The position numbers and the translations under genes were made by a program. From Gemmatimonadota bacterium (lineage in GTDB: Bacteria > Gemmatimonadota > Gemmatimonadetes > Gemmatimonadales > GWC2-71-9), in assembly GCA_003223395.1 (NCBI GenBank), contig QHUZ01000020.1, forward strand, positions 62,001 to 126,000: 64,000 nt of DNA, read 5' to 3'. The number at the start of each line of letters is the position of its first letter. Position 1 is the stretch's first letter. Below, one piece after another: positions 52,279 through 63,759 of the stretch. The notes beneath the pieces were generated by a model. That model saw only the letters and a list, made by a program, of their open reading frames with translations, was not told the DNA's origin and ran no database searches.

Positions 52279-53612
52279 CGCGGCGACTTGGTTTCCTGGT
52301 TCTACTCGTGGCGGCGGTGGGGGGGGGCGCGATCTGGGCCTGTGTGGAGCAGGTCACCGCGCCGGGATCCTGCCCCAACTACTGTCCGACCGACTCGATC
52401 GCCATCCGTGACACGATCTTCACCACGATCATCGAGCGTGATTCGTCATTCCGCGGGTACGTGCCGAGCTATGGCGCCGAGGCGATGTCGGTCGCGGATC
52501 TGCCCGGTATTGTGGACAGCCGGGCCTTCTTTGTGTTGGCTAAGGCTGCGACGCGCGTGACGGTGAAAGGCGGGGATACCACAACGACGCCGATCATCCC
52601 GGACTCCGTGCGGTTCCGATTGTCGATCATGCGCCGCGACACCCTGGCGACGAATCTGCGCATCAGGCTGTATCACGTGCCCATCACCTCAGACTCCACC
52701 TCCACGTTTGCGTCGCTCGCCGCAGCGTTCAACGAGCCCGTGGTCGACAGTGTGAACGTCAGCGCACTGCTCGCCAGTCCGGCAATCATCGATACTACCC
52801 AAGCGGACTCCCTCGACCGGAGATTCTACGGCGATACGACGTACCGGGATGGCGCGGGACATATCCTGGCGGTCCGCGATAGTGGCCGGATCCTGGATCT
52901 CTACTTTCAGCTGGACACCTTGCAAGCGCCGGTGGTGGAAGCGGACAGCGGACAGCTGGGCTTCGGGGTCCGCGTGGCGGCTGATTCTCTCGCGAGCATC
53001 GCCCTCGGTACGAATGAGGGGGGGCGCCCTCCATTTCTGCAGCGATTCTTTCACCACACCATTCCCGATACGGTAAGCACGCAGCCCGACAGTATTGTCT
53101 CTGGGAATCAAACGCAGACTCCCGTATTCGACGGCTTTGTGTTCAATCCCCCGACGCCGGCGCTCGACAGCAATCTGGCGGTCGGTGGCGCGCCCTCGGC
53201 GCGGGCGCTGCTGCGCGTCGCGATGCCTGCGTTCCTGCACGACAGCATCGACGTCGTGCGGGCGACGGTCGTCCTCGTTCCCGTGAGCGCGGTGCAGGGG
53301 GTGGCCAACGATTCCTTCAGAATTGTGGTTCACCACGTCTCGACGGATCTGGGCGCGAAGTCCCCGCTCGATCCGAGCGCTGCCGGGGCTACGTTCATTC
53401 ACATCGGATCGCCCGACACGGTGAACCTCGAGATCACCAACCTCGTGCGGGCCTGGTCGCTGGATACCACGATGACGACCGCGTTCGTCCTCGGGCAGGT
53501 GCCGGAGGCGGCATCGTATACGGAGATCCGATTCTATTCGTCCCGGGCGCCGGCATTCCGGCCCGGTCTCCATGTGACGTACGTGAAGCGCTTCAGATTC
53601 GGGGAGCCATAA
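52275..53612 (+). CDS. Large exported lipoprotein-like protein, unrecognised
   Basis: A 445-residue protein whose N-terminus (RRLGFLVLLVAAVGGGAIWAC) reads as a signal peptide ending in a cysteine at residue 23; Trp at -2 is unusual for a lipobox. The body is strand-rich, with VRATVVLVPVSAVQGVANDSFRIVVHHVSTD and VNLEITNLVRAWSLD, reminiscent of DNRLRE-type beta domains. GTG 52275 (GTGA with cdd). A barrel gene follows directly, so the two may work together at the outer membrane. No function can be given. Confidence 0.6.
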   Translation: MTRRLGFLVLLVAAVGGGAIWACVEQVTAPGSCPNYCPTDSIAIRDTIFTTIIERDSSFRGYVPSYGAEAMSVADLPGIVDSRAFFVLAKAATRVTVKGGDTTTTPIIPDSVRFRLSIMRRDTLATNLRIRLYHVPITSDSTSTFASLAAAFNEPVVDSVNVSALLASPAIIDTTQADSLDRRFYGDTTYRDGAGHILAVRDSGRILDLYFQLDTLQAPVVEADSGQLGFGVRVAADSLASIALGTNEGGRPPFLQRFFHHTIPDTVSTQPDSIVSGNQTQTPVFDGFVFNPPTPALDSNLAVGGAPSARALLRVAMPAFLHDSIDVVRATVVLVPVSAVQGVANDSFRIVVHHVSTDLGAKSPLDPSAAGATFIHIGSPDTVNLEITNLVRAWSLDTTMTTAFVLGQVPEAASYTEIRFYSSRAPAFRPGLHVTYVKRFRFGEP

Positions 53613-54745
53613 TGACGGTCGGACGGTCGGACGGCCGGACGGCCGTTGCCCTTCTGGTTGTGGTCACGCTGGCGGCCGTCGGGCCGTCCGGCCGTCTGGC
53701 CGCCCAGGACTCGCAGTTGGGGATCCGCGGGCTCGGGACCCCCGGGAAGTCGGAAAGTGTGCGGGCGCGCACCACCGGTGGCGCGTTCGCGCCGTTCGAC
53801 GCGTTCTCCCCGCTGAGCGATGCGGCGCTCGCCGACGTGCGGCGCATGAGCGCCAGCGTGACGAGCGGCGTGTCGTGGCGCTCCGTCGATGCCAGCGGCA
53901 CGCAGTCGTCGCTCCAGGGCACGCGCTTCCCTGCGATGGTCATTGCCGGGCCCGTCACCCGGCGCATCGTGGTCGGTGGCGGCTTTTCGACGTATCTCGA
54001 CCGGTCGTTCGGCGTCATCATCCAGGACACCGTCAACCTGCGCGGCGTGCTGCAGCCCGTCACTGACGAAATCACGAGCGATGGCGCCATCACCGATCTG
54101 CGGCTCGCGGTCGCGGCGCGCATCGGCGGCCGGTTGGCACTCGGGGTCGGCCTGCATCGCATCACGGGCTCCACGCGCGTCACTGCCACCCGCAGCTTCG
54201 CCGACACCGCCAACTACCGCACCTCCACCGCCAAGGACGAGGTGGCCTACGGGGCAACGGGTGGATCGGCCAGTCTGTTGTTCGACGTCACGTCAGATCT
54301 TCGCGTGGCCGGGTGGGTCCGTTCCGATTCCAGGCTGCGCGCCGACGTCGGCGGCCACACCGTATCAGAAAACGATCTGCCCCGGACGTATGGCGCCGGC
54401 GTGCAATGGCGCGCGGGTGCGCAGGCGAGCCTCGCGGGCACCGTAATGTGGCGCAACTGGGGCGCGGTGCAGTCGATCGCCAATGCGCACGACACATTCA
54501 GCTGGTCGGTCGGCGCGGAGATTGGGTCGCCCGCGGCGCCGTTCCGGTTCGGCCTGCGCGGCGGGCAGCTGCCGTTCGGCGTGGGCAAGACACCGACCGA
54601 AGTCGGATACTCGGGAGGACTGGGCCGGCAGTTCGCGGGCGGCCGCGGCCGCATCGACATGGGCCTCGAGCGACTGCAGCGCCGCGGCACGGGACTCACC
54701 GAAGGCGTCTGGACGTTCATGCTGGGGCTGACCGTGCGGCCGTGA
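53612..54745 (+). CDS. Predicted outer-membrane beta-barrel protein
   Basis: A 377-residue protein with a signal peptide (ending RLAAQ) and alternating strands to the C-terminus (WTFMLGLTVRP), such as RLALGVGLHRITGSTRV, SLLFDVTSDLRVAGWVRSD and YGAGVQWRAGAQASLAGTVMW. The pattern resembles FadL/PorV-like barrels. Start ATG shares a base with the upstream TAA. The signal peptide is bracketed by GACGG-type repeats (53615-53649 and 53673-53701), in frame. Confidence 0.7.
   Translation: MTVGRSDGRTAVALLVVVTLAAVGPSGRLAAQDSQLGIRGLGTPGKSESVRARTTGGAFAPFDAFSPLSDAALADVRRMSASVTSGVSWRSVDASGTQSSLQGTRFPAMVIAGPVTRRIVVGGGFSTYLDRSFGVIIQDTVNLRGVLQPVTDEITSDGAITDLRLAVAARIGGRLALGVGLHRITGSTRVTATRSFADTANYRTSTAKDEVAYGATGGSASLLFDVTSDLRVAGWVRSDSRLRADVGGHTVSENDLPRTYGAGVQWRAGAQASLAGTVMWRNWGAVQSIANAHDTFSWSVGAEIGSPAAPFRFGLRGGQLPFGVGKTPTEVGYSGGLGRQFAGGRGRIDMGLERLQRRGTGLTEGVWTFMLGLTVRP
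53615..53701. repeat. GACGG-type inverted repeat around a signal-peptide coding region
   Basis: 53615-53649 is built of GGTCGGACGG and GGCCGGACGG units; 53673-53701 is its imperfect reverse complement (GGCCGTCCGGCCGTC). Related units occur at the murF start (25408-25441) and at 17763-17801. Confidence 0.7.
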
Positions 54746-55977
54746 ACGTCTACTTCCACACATTCGGCTGTAAAGCCAACCAGTACGACACCGAACGCGT
54801 GCGCCAGGCGTTCGACGCGAGCGGCGCCACGGTCGTAGACGATCCCGCATTCGCCGATCTCGCCGTCATCAATTCCTGCACCGTCACGAACGAAAGCGAA
54901 GTCAAGCTGCGTCGCCTCGTCCGGCACGTCGCGAACAGCGGCCACGCGCAAACCATCGTGATGGGGTGCGCGGCGGCACTCGACAGTGGTGCGATTGCGG
55001 CGTTGCCTTCGGTGCGCGCGGTGGTGGCGAATGCGGAACCGGACACCGTGCTGCGCGCAGCGGGATTTGCGGGTTCGGTTGAGGTAGGGGCGCAGCATGC
55101 TGCGCCCCTACATGCGGCTGCCCGCTCCCGCGCTCTCCTCAAGATCCAGGACGGTTGCGACGAGCACTGCACCTTCTGCGCGACGACACTCGCGCGCGGC
55201 AACAATCGCTCGCGACCCGTGGATGAGCTAATAGAGGAGGCGCGCGCGCTTGCGGAGCAGCACGCGGAGATCGTGCTGACCGGAGTCCACATCGGGACCT
55301 ACGGGCACGACAGGTCACACGCCGGCACGACGGCACGTCACACGTTGGGTGCGTTGCTTGAAGCCCTCATAACTGCGGTGCCCACGGTCCGCTTCCGGCT
55401 TGGCAGCGTTGAAGCCACGGAGGTTGACGACACGCTCGCGCGGCTCCTGATCGACGCGCCTCGGAACCTGGCCGCGCACCTGCACGCCCCGCTGCAGTCG
55501 GGCTCCAACCGCGTGCTACGGCGCATGGGACGGCACTGGTACACAGCGGAGTCGTATCGCGCGCGAATCGAATGGCTGGCGGAGCGGATGCCCGTACTTG
55601 GTCTAGGTGCCGACGTGATCGCGGGATTTCCAGGCGAGACACTCGAGGATCATGATTCCTCGCTTAGGCTCTTAGAGTCTTTGCCGTTTAGTTACTTACA
55701 TGTCTTTCCATTTTCAGTGCGTCCCGATGCACCGGCGGCGCGGCTGGCCGGCCAACTCCTGCCTGACGTGGTTCGGGAGCGGGCGCGCGAGCTGCGGGAG
55801 GTCGGGGAGGCCAAAGCGACGGCGTACCGCGCGGGGCGCGTGGGGCAGACCGCGGACGGAGTCGTGACGGGCCGCGGGAAGGGCCAGATCGAGGTGATGA
55901 CGGAGGATTACCTGAGCGTCTATCTTGATACGGACCTGTGGGACGGGCGTCCCCGCTTCGAGGTGACCGTCAACTGA
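54742..55977 (+). CDS. mtaB: tRNA t6A37 methylthiotransferase MtaB
   Basis: A 411-residue radical-SAM methylthiotransferase. The UPF0004 domain has TFGCKANQYDTE, NSCTVTNESE and MGCAA (three cluster cysteines). The radical SAM domain has DGCDEHCTFCATTLARG (CxxxCxxC), and there is a C-terminal TRAM-like tail. CKANQ rather than CQMN favours MtaB over MiaB. GTG 54742. Residues in the linker between the two domains (VGAQHAAPL) come from a 28-bp perfect palindrome, an in-frame insertion at a place that tolerates it. Confidence 0.92.
   Translation: MNVYFHTFGCKANQYDTERVRQAFDASGATVVDDPAFADLAVINSCTVTNESEVKLRRLVRHVANSGHAQTIVMGCAAALDSGAIAALPSVRAVVANAEPDTVLRAAGFAGSVEVGAQHAAPLHAAARSRALLKIQDGCDEHCTFCATTLARGNNRSRPVDELIEEARALAEQHAEIVLTGVHIGTYGHDRSHAGTTARHTLGALLEALITAVPTVRFRLGSVEATEVDDTLARLLIDAPRNLAAHLHAPLQSGSNRVLRRMGRHWYTAESYRARIEWLAERMPVLGLGADVIAGFPGETLEDHDSSLRLLESLPFSYLHVFPFSVRPDAPAARLAGQLLPDVVRERARELREVGEAKATAYRAGRVGQTADGVVTGRGKGQIEVMTEDYLSVYLDTDLWDGRPRFEVTVN
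55084..55111. repeat. 28-bp perfect palindrome inside mtaB
   Basis: Left half GTAGGGGCGCAGCA at 55084-55097 is followed without loop by its exact reverse complement at 55098-55111. It codes VGAQHAAPL between the two catalytic domains. Palindromes with GTAGGGGCG ends are, from memory, common dispersed repeats in several phyla. Confidence 0.96.
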
Positions 55978-55979
55978 CG

Positions 55980-57311
55980 ATGCGCCGCGTGTACATCGAG
56001 ACCTACGGCTGCCAGATGAACGTCTCGGATTCCGAGTTGATGTTCGGAGTCCTGGGCCGTGAGGGCTACGTGCGCACGGAAGATCCCGCCGAGGCGGATG
56101 TGCTGCTGGTAAATACGTGCGCGGTGCGCGACCACGCGGAGCAGCGGGTGCTCGGACGCATGGGCGAGCTGAAACGCTACAAGCGCCCCGGTGACGTGCT
56201 GGGCGTGGTCGGGTGTATGGCGCAGCGGCTCGGTCCCAAACTGCTCGAGCGGGTGCCGCAGGTCGATCTCGTCATCGGGCCCGACGGCTATCGCGGCCTC
56301 CCCGAGCTGATCGCGCAAGCGAGGGCCGGCGAGCGGGCCGCCGACGTGGCGTTCAAGGGCTGGGAACACTACGAAGATGTCCCCCCCGTCCGCGGCAATA
56401 TGGTCTCGGCGTTCGTGACGGTGCAACGCGGCTGCGATTATCGGTGCACGTTCTGCATCGTTCCGATGACGCGCGGGCCGGAACGGAGCCGCAAGTTGGC
56501 CGATGTCGTGCACGAGGTCGCACGCCTCGCTGCGAACGGGGGGGGCACGACGGAGGTCACACTCCTTGGCCAGACCGTCAACAGCTATCACGACGGCGAA
56601 CACGATTTCGCCGATCTGCTGCGTACCGTTGGGGCGGTGGAGGGTATCCGGCGCCTGCGCTTCACGTCGCCGTATCCGACCGACTTCACACCGCGCGTGG
56701 TTGCCGCGATGGCCGAGACACCGGCCGTGTGCGAGCACGTCCATCTGCCGCTGCAAAGCGGCAGCTCGCGGACGCTCAAGCGCATGCTGCGCCGGTACGA
56801 CCGCGACCGGTATCTGGCCGTGGTGGCGGCACTCCGCGCCGCGGTGCCCGGCACCTCGCTCTCGACCGACATTATTGTGGGATTCCCTGGCGAGACGGAG
56901 GACGAGTTTCAGGAGACGTTGTCGCTGGTGGAGCAGGTCCAGTTCGACGACGCCTACACCTTCAAGTATTCGGTTCGCGACGGCACCCCGGCGGTGCGGA
57001 TCAAGGATCACGTGGCCGAAGAGATCAAGACCGAACGGATCGGTCGGCTCATCGCGCTGGTGCGGCGTATCGCAAAGCAGAAGAACATCGGCCTCATCGG
57101 GACGACCCACGAGATACTGGTCGAGGGTCCGGCGAAGCGCGGTGGGCTGCTGCAAGCGCGCACGCGCACGAACAAGATCGCGCTGCTGGACGGTCCGGCG
57201 GAGTGGATCGGGACCTACCGCCGCGTGCGGTTCACCGGAACGACCGGCTCGACATTCACGGCGTGGCCGCTGGAGAAGGAATACCCGGAGCTCGTCGCCG
57301 CATGGCAGTAA
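55980..57311 (+). CDS. miaB: tRNA i6A37 methylthiotransferase MiaB
   Basis: A 443-residue radical-SAM enzyme. ETYGCQMNVSDSE, NTCAVRDHAEQR and VVGCMAQR hold the auxiliary-cluster cysteines, VQRGCDYRCTFCIVPMTRG the radical SAM cysteines, and a TRAM domain (ILVEGPAKRGGLLQARTRTNK) ends the protein. It methylthiolates i6A37. ATG 55980 is two bases after the mtaB stop. Its end overlaps comFB by ten bases. Confidence 0.95.
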   Translation: MRRVYIETYGCQMNVSDSELMFGVLGREGYVRTEDPAEADVLLVNTCAVRDHAEQRVLGRMGELKRYKRPGDVLGVVGCMAQRLGPKLLERVPQVDLVIGPDGYRGLPELIAQARAGERAADVAFKGWEHYEDVPPVRGNMVSAFVTVQRGCDYRCTFCIVPMTRGPERSRKLADVVHEVARLAANGGGTTEVTLLGQTVNSYHDGEHDFADLLRTVGAVEGIRRLRFTSPYPTDFTPRVVAAMAETPAVCEHVHLPLQSGSSRTLKRMLRRYDRDRYLAVVAALRAAVPGTSLSTDIIVGFPGETEDEFQETLSLVEQVQFDDAYTFKYSVRDGTPAVRIKDHVAEEIKTERIGRLIALVRRIAKQKNIGLIGTTHEILVEGPAKRGGLLQARTRTNKIALLDGPAEWIGTYRRVRFTGTTGSTFTAWPLEKEYPELVAAWQ

Positions 57312-57586
57312 CGAACGTCACCATGGAAGTCGTGCAGCGGGAGTACAAGAGCCTGCGCGACGCATTTCCCAAGTTCTGCGGCTGCGACATCTGTCGGAGC
57401 GACGTGCTCGTGTTCGCGCTCAATCGGTTGTCGCCACATTACGTCTCGACCCGCCAGGGCGAGATCCTCACCGAGCTGTCGCTCGGGAGCGATGGAGAAA
57501 AAGCCAAGCTCGACGTCGCGCTGGTCGAAGCGCTCCGCAAGGTCGCGCTCGCCCCGCGCTGCGGCGCAAAACCCACCCAACTGTAA
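57302..57586 (+). CDS. comFB: ComFB-like protein
   Basis: A 94-residue protein, VTMEVVQREYKSLRDAFPKFCGCDICRSDVLVFALNRLSP, matching the late-competence ComFB family: a helix, the CxCxxC cluster (CGCDIC), then DVLVFALNRLxPHYVST. Members in cyanobacteria and Bacillus have been reported as cyclic-dinucleotide receptors, which I recall but cannot check here. ATG 57302 overlaps miaB; ATG 57323 is an alternative. comEC follows 16 bases on, so a role in DNA uptake control is likely. Confidence 0.85.
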   Translation: MAVTNVTMEVVQREYKSLRDAFPKFCGCDICRSDVLVFALNRLSPHYVSTRQGEILTELSLGSDGEKAKLDVALVEALRKVALAPRCGAKPTQL

Positions 57587-57601
57587 CCTGACGCGGCCCA
57601 G

Positions 57602-59830
57602 GTGCGGCCGCCGATTCTCTACCTCACAATTGCGTTTGGCGCCGGGCTGTTCACGGCGTTGAATGCGTACGCCGTGAGCAGTGCGCCGTACGCCGGACTG
57701 CTCGTTCTGCTCGGCACGGCCGTGCTGGTTCGCCGAGCGCCACTTGGCGCGGCAGTGGGCTTGATGTTCGTCGCCGGTCTGTTGTGGGGCGCGAGCGCGC
57801 TGCGCGAACAGCGCGCCTCCTGCGCGGGACGGTGGAGTGGGTGGGGTGCCCCGGGGCCGCGCCCCGGGGCTAACGAAACCCGCTCCGTAATTGTCCAGCT
57901 CACCGACCCCGTCTCAGCGACTGGCGGCGTCGCTGAAGGTGTCGTCCGCGCCGGTCCCTGCGGCGGCGCGCTCACCATTCGGTGGCCGGAGGGGCATCCG
58001 GCCCATGGCGGCACGACGTGGGTCGTCGCGGGACGATTTCTCGGCGAGAGCGGCCGTGGCATCCTCGTCGCGCGGCGCGTCCGCGAGCTCGATCCCGTCC
58101 CACGCGGGCGGGGCGCGCTCCGCGATCGCATCGCGGAGCGCAGCCGGCGGTTATTCGGTTCACGCGCGCCGCTCGTGGACGCGCTCGTCATCGCGCGCCG
58201 CGCGGAGCTCGATGCGGAGCTGCGCGAGCGTTACACGCGGTCGGGACTCGCCCATCTCTTGTCGATCTCGGGACTGCACGTCGGGTTCTTCGCCGCCTGG
58301 CTCAACGTCTTGCTCCTGCGACTGCGGCTCGGCCCGCGGGCGCGCTTCGTGGCGGGCACCAGCGTGATGCTGGCGTACGTCTGGTTGCTGGGCTTTCCCG
58401 CCCCCGCAGCCCGCTCGGCCGCGATGCTCCTGGCGCTCGACATTGCGAAGCTGCGCCAGCGCGTCGTCGCGCCCCGCGGATTGGTGGCGCTCGCGGCCCT
58501 CTGCGTGATGCTCGGTGATCCGTGGTCGGTACAGTCGGTCGGCGCGTGGCTGTCGGTGGCCGCCGTCGCGGCGGTGATCTGGGCGGGGCGCGCAACCGAA
58601 CGGCTCCCCAAGGCCGCACGATTGCTTGCGCCCGCCGTCGCGGCGACGCTGCTCACCGCGCCGATCACCGCGTTCACGTTCGGCACGGTCGCACCCATCG
58701 GGGTCGTGGCGAACCTCGCTGCCATCCCGCTCGCGGGGCTCGCTGTTCCGGGACTCATGGTCGCGTTGCTGATCTCCTCGAGCTGGCTCGCCGCGGGCGC
58801 GGGATTGTGTCTGGCGCTGCTCGACGTCGTGGCACGGACGGCGGCGGCGCTCCCCGGCGGCCACTTCATCATGATTGCGGGCCCGCGGGCTGCGGCTTTT
58901 TGGCTGGGAATCCTGGCGGTCGCGTGGTGGCTCTGGAACTCGCCCCGCCGCCGCTGGCTCCTTGCCGCGCGGGTGGCGTTCGTCGGCGTGCTCATTGTGT
59001 GGACCACGCTCTTCCTCGCCTTTACACGCCGTTCTGTTTGTTCATGTCTCACCGTAAGTTTCCTTGACGTCGGCCAGGGTGACGCGATTGCGTTGCGCAG
59101 TCCGGCTGGGCGGTGGCTGCTGATCGACGGCGGGCCGCGGGGACCGCAGGGAGATGCCGGCCGCCGGGTCGTGGTGCCGTTCTTGCGTGAGGCAGGTGCC
59201 ACGCAGCTGGCGGCAATCGTGGCCACGCACGCTCATCTCGATCATTTCGGCGGCCTCCCCGCCGTGCTCGATGCGTTCGATCCGGCCTTCGTCCTCGAGC
59301 CGGGGCAACCGGTGCCGGACGCGGGCTATCTTGGGTTCCTCAGCGCCGTCGAGAGCGACGGGGCAGAGTGGCGCCCGGCACGACGTGGCGATCGGTTGGA
59401 GCTGGACGGCGTAACGCTCGAAGTGCTGAGCCCGGATTCGGCGTGGGCGGTCAGCCAGACGGACATCAATGAGGAGTCGGTCGTGCTCCTCGTGACCTAC
59501 GGCACCACGCGACTCCTGTTCGCGGGGGACGCGGGCGTGCCGACGGAGGCCCATCTCGCGGGGCGCATCGGGCGCGTGACGCTGCTGAAGGTCGGGCACC
59601 ACGGGTCGCGTGGTGCCACGTCGGACCGCTGGCTCGATGAGCTGCAGCCGGTCGATGCCGTGATCAGCGTGGGCGCGAAGAATCGCTACGGTCATCCCGC
59701 GCCCGAAACGCTGGCACGGCTGCGAGGACATGGCGTCACCGTGCTCCGTACCGACCAGCGGGGCACGATCACCTTCACCGTCTCGAGTCATGGCACGCTC
59801 GCAATCACCGACGTCGGTCGTCACGATTGA
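57602..59830 (+). CDS. comEC: DNA uptake channel ComEC/Rec2
   Basis: A 742-residue protein: two to three N-terminal helices, an OB-like domain (about 95-160), the Competence domain with about seven helices ([20 protein letters not shown] is the signature), then a metallo-beta-lactamase domain from about 480 with [15 protein letters not shown] and [12 protein letters not shown]. It should transport single-stranded DNA into the cytoplasm. GTG 57602. The N-terminal loop APGPRPGA is coded by a palindrome of the recG-end family. fbp overlaps its 3' end. Confidence 0.94.
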   Translation: MRPPILYLTIAFGAGLFTALNAYAVSSAPYAGLLVLLGTAVLVRRAPLGAAVGLMFVAGLLWGASALREQRASCAGRWSGWGAPGPRPGANETRSVIVQLTDPVSATGGVAEGVVRAGPCGGALTIRWPEGHPAHGGTTWVVAGRFLGESGRGILVARRVRELDPVPRGRGALRDRIAERSRRLFGSRAPLVDALVIARRAELDAELRERYTRSGLAHLLSISGLHVGFFAAWLNVLLLRLRLGPRARFVAGTSVMLAYVWLLGFPAPAARSAAMLLALDIAKLRQRVVAPRGLVALAALCVMLGDPWSVQSVGAWLSVAAVAAVIWAGRATERLPKAARLLAPAVAATLLTAPITAFTFGTVAPIGVVANLAAIPLAGLAVPGLMVALLISSSWLAAGAGLCLALLDVVARTAAALPGGHFIMIAGPRAAAFWLGILAVAWWLWNSPRRRWLLAARVAFVGVLIVWTTLFLAFTRRSVCSCLTVSFLDVGQGDAIALRSPAGRWLLIDGGPRGPQGDAGRRVVVPFLREAGATQLAAIVATHAHLDHFGGLPAVLDAFDPAFVLEPGQPVPDAGYLGFLSAVESDGAEWRPARRGDRLELDGVTLEVLSPDSAWAVSQTDINEESVVLLVTYGTTRLLFAGDAGVPTEAHLAGRIGRVTLLKVGHHGSRGATSDRWLDELQPVDAVISVGAKNRYGHPAPETLARLRGHGVTVLRTDQRGTITFTVSSHGTLAITDVGRHD
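57848..57870. repeat. Palindrome inside comEC
   Basis: Ten-base arms GCCCCGGGGC at 57848-57857 and 57861-57870 surround CGC. It shares CCCGGGGCCG(T/C)GCCCCGGG with the palindrome at 42740-42764 and codes GAPGPRPGA in frame. Confidence 0.93.
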
Positions 59831-60811
59831 GCGGTTCATCATGGAGCAGGAACGGCTCCATCCCGAAGCGACGGGGGAGCTGTCGAACCTGCTGTATGAC
59901 ATCTGCCTGGCCGCGAAGATCATCTCGCGCCAGGTACGCCGCGCGGGGCTCACCGACATCCTCGGCGAATTCGGCGCGATCAACGTCCAGGGCGAGGTGC
60001 AGCAGAAACTGGACGTGTTCGCCAACGAGACCGTCCGGCACGCCGTCGAGCATACGGGCCGGGTGTGCGTCGTTGCATCCGAGGAAGACGAGCACCCGAT
60101 CCCCGTGCAGGTGCGCGAGGACCGGCGCGGCGGCAAGTACGTGCTCATGTACGATCCGCTCGATGGCTCGACCAACATCGGCGTCAACGTCTCGATCGGC
60201 ACGATCTTTTCGATTCATCGGCGCAGTGCGACCAAGAAGGGGCCAGGCACGCTCGCCGACTGTCTGCAAAAAGGCCGCGCGCAGGTCGCCGCCGGATACA
60301 TCCTGTACGGCTCGAGCACGATGCTCGTGTACACGACGGGGCAGGGCGTGCACGGCTTCACGCTCGATCCGACCATCGGTGAGTTTCTGCTGTCGCATCC
60401 CGACATCCGCTCGCCGGACGTCGGCACGTACTACAGCGTCAACGAGAGTCACTGGAACAAGTGGGCGCCGGGCATCCAACGCGTCGTGGCGGCGTTCAAG
60501 AACGGCGATGGTGGCCGAGTGGAAGCAAAAAACGCGCGCTACATCGGCTCGCTCGTTGCCGACATCCACCGCAACCTGATGTCCGGCGGCGTCTTTCTGT
60601 ATCCGGCGGATACGAACTCACCGCAGGGCAAGCTGCGTCTGCTGTACGAAGCGGCGCCGCTCGCGTATGTCGTCGAGCAGGCGGGCGGCGCGGCCATCGA
60701 CGGCGCACGCGACATTCTGGACATCAAGCCCGCCGAGCTGCACCAGCGCACGCCGCTGATCATCGGCTCCCAGCGCGACGTCGCCTACGCGCGATCGGTG
60801 CTTGCGTCGCA

Positions 60812-60815
<4 letters not shown>
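59790..60815 (+). CDS. fbp: Class I fructose-1,6-bisphosphatase
   Basis: A 341-residue FBPase. [49 protein letters not shown] and [22 protein letters not shown] (metal and phosphate site) match the family, with [26 protein letters not shown] further on. The start is placed at ATG 59790 because the conserved [10 protein letters not shown] lies before the next ATG (59841); this overlaps comEC by 41 bases. Gluconeogenic enzyme; the neighbouring mcm gene hints at growth on organic acids. Confidence 0.92.
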
Positions 60816-62341
<1,526 letters not shown>

Positions 62342-62351
62342 GCCAGAGACC

Positions 62352-63746
62352 ATGACCACCTGCGTCCTGCTGTCGCTGTTCCTGGCCGTGCAGACGGATA
62401 CCGCGGCGATCAGTCGCTATATCGAGGCCGAGGTGGCGCGCCAGCACATCCCGGGCCTCTCCGTTGCCGTGCTCCGCGGCGACCGCGTCGTGCTGTCGCG
62501 CGGCTATGGATTCGCGAACGTCGAGCTGCACGTGCCCGCGTCCGACAGCACCGTGTATCAATCCGGGTCGATGGGCAAGCAGTTCACGGCCGCGCTCGTC
62601 GAGATGCTCGTCGACAGCCATCTAGTTAGGCTCGACGACTCGATCGTGCGCTGGTTTCCCGAGGGGGCAGGGGTGTGGCAGGGAATCACGGTGCGGCACC
62701 TCCTGACGCACACATCCGGCGTCGCCGAGTACACCGATTCTACGTTCAACTATCGCAAGGACTACACCGAAGACGAGCTCGTGAAGTTCGCGGCGGCGCG
62801 GCCGCTCGACTTCCGGCCCGGTGAGCGCTGGAGCTACAGCAACACGGGATACCTGTTGCTGGGTGCGCTCATTCATCGCGTGACCGGCCGCTTCTACGGC
62901 GATCTGCTGCGTGACTCGGTGTTCGGTCCGCTCGGCATGCGCGATTCTCGCGTGATCTCCGAGGCCGACATCGTTCCCAATCGCGCGGCCGGCTACCGCC
63001 TGGAGAAGGGCGCGCTCAAGAATCAGGAGTGGGTCGCACCGACGCTCAACACCACCGCCGACGGTGCGCTCTACTTCACCGTGCGCGATTTGGCGCGGTG
63101 GGCTGTGGCGCTGAATCAGCGACGCGTGCCGAGTGCCGCGGCGCTCGATACGGCGTGGACACCGGTACGGCTGAGCGACGGCGCGAATTATCCCTACGGG
63201 TTCGGCTGGTACCTGCTTCCGCAGCGAGCCCAGCGGCGCATCTCACACACCGGAAGCTGGCAGGGCTTCAAGACGGTCATCGCGCGCTACCCGCAGTCGG
63301 CGGGGGGTCTCACCGTCATCGTGCTGGCGAATCTCGCCGAAGCGCAGGTGGGCGCGATCGCGTACGGCGTTGCCGGACTGCTCGATCCGACGCTTCAGGC
63401 ACCGCACCTGGTCACATTTGCCGGCGGCAGGCAACCGCCGGTCGCGATTCCGCTGTTGCTCCGTGCGATCGTGGCCAGACCTGACAGCGCGGCGATCACG
63501 CCGCGATTCCGCAAATTCCTCAGTGCTGACCTCACGGATTGGTATCGCGGCCTGACGGCCGAGGGCCGGCAGTGGACATTCGCCGGCTGCGATACGATCA
63601 CGCCACTCCGGTTTACATATTTGGGCTCGTCGATTACGTACGCCTGTCACGCACGCTCCGCGCGTGCATCTGGAGGGGGAACTGCCGTGTCTGTTTTCTA
63701 TACTGCCGACTGGCGAGCAGCAGGAGTGGAGGGCTACGGCTATTAA
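62352..63746 (+). CDS. Serine beta-lactamase/D-Ala-D-Ala carboxypeptidase-like hydrolase (S12)
   Basis: A 464-residue class C-type hydrolase. The N-terminus is a short signal peptide (TTCVLLSLFLAVQTD). SxxK S73-M-G-K76, Y162-S-N164, and H299-T-G as the KTG equivalent are all present, followed by a C-terminal extension of about 140 residues not recognised. Its physiological substrate is unknown: S12 enzymes include esterases and peptidases as well as beta-lactamases. ATG 62352 is ten bases after the mcm stop. Confidence 0.85.
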   Translation: MTTCVLLSLFLAVQTDTAAISRYIEAEVARQHIPGLSVAVLRGDRVVLSRGYGFANVELHVPASDSTVYQSGSMGKQFTAALVEMLVDSHLVRLDDSIVRWFPEGAGVWQGITVRHLLTHTSGVAEYTDSTFNYRKDYTEDELVKFAAARPLDFRPGERWSYSNTGYLLLGALIHRVTGRFYGDLLRDSVFGPLGMRDSRVISEADIVPNRAAGYRLEKGALKNQEWVAPTLNTTADGALYFTVRDLARWAVALNQRRVPSAAALDTAWTPVRLSDGANYPYGFGWYLLPQRAQRRISHTGSWQGFKTVIARYPQSAGGLTVIVLANLAEAQVGAIAYGVAGLLDPTLQAPHLVTFAGGRQPPVAIPLLLRAIVARPDSAAITPRFRKFLSADLTDWYRGLTAEGRQWTFAGCDTITPLRFTYLGSSITYACHARSARASGGGTAVSVFYTADWRAAGVEGYGY

Positions 63747-63759
63747 CTCGGACCGACCG

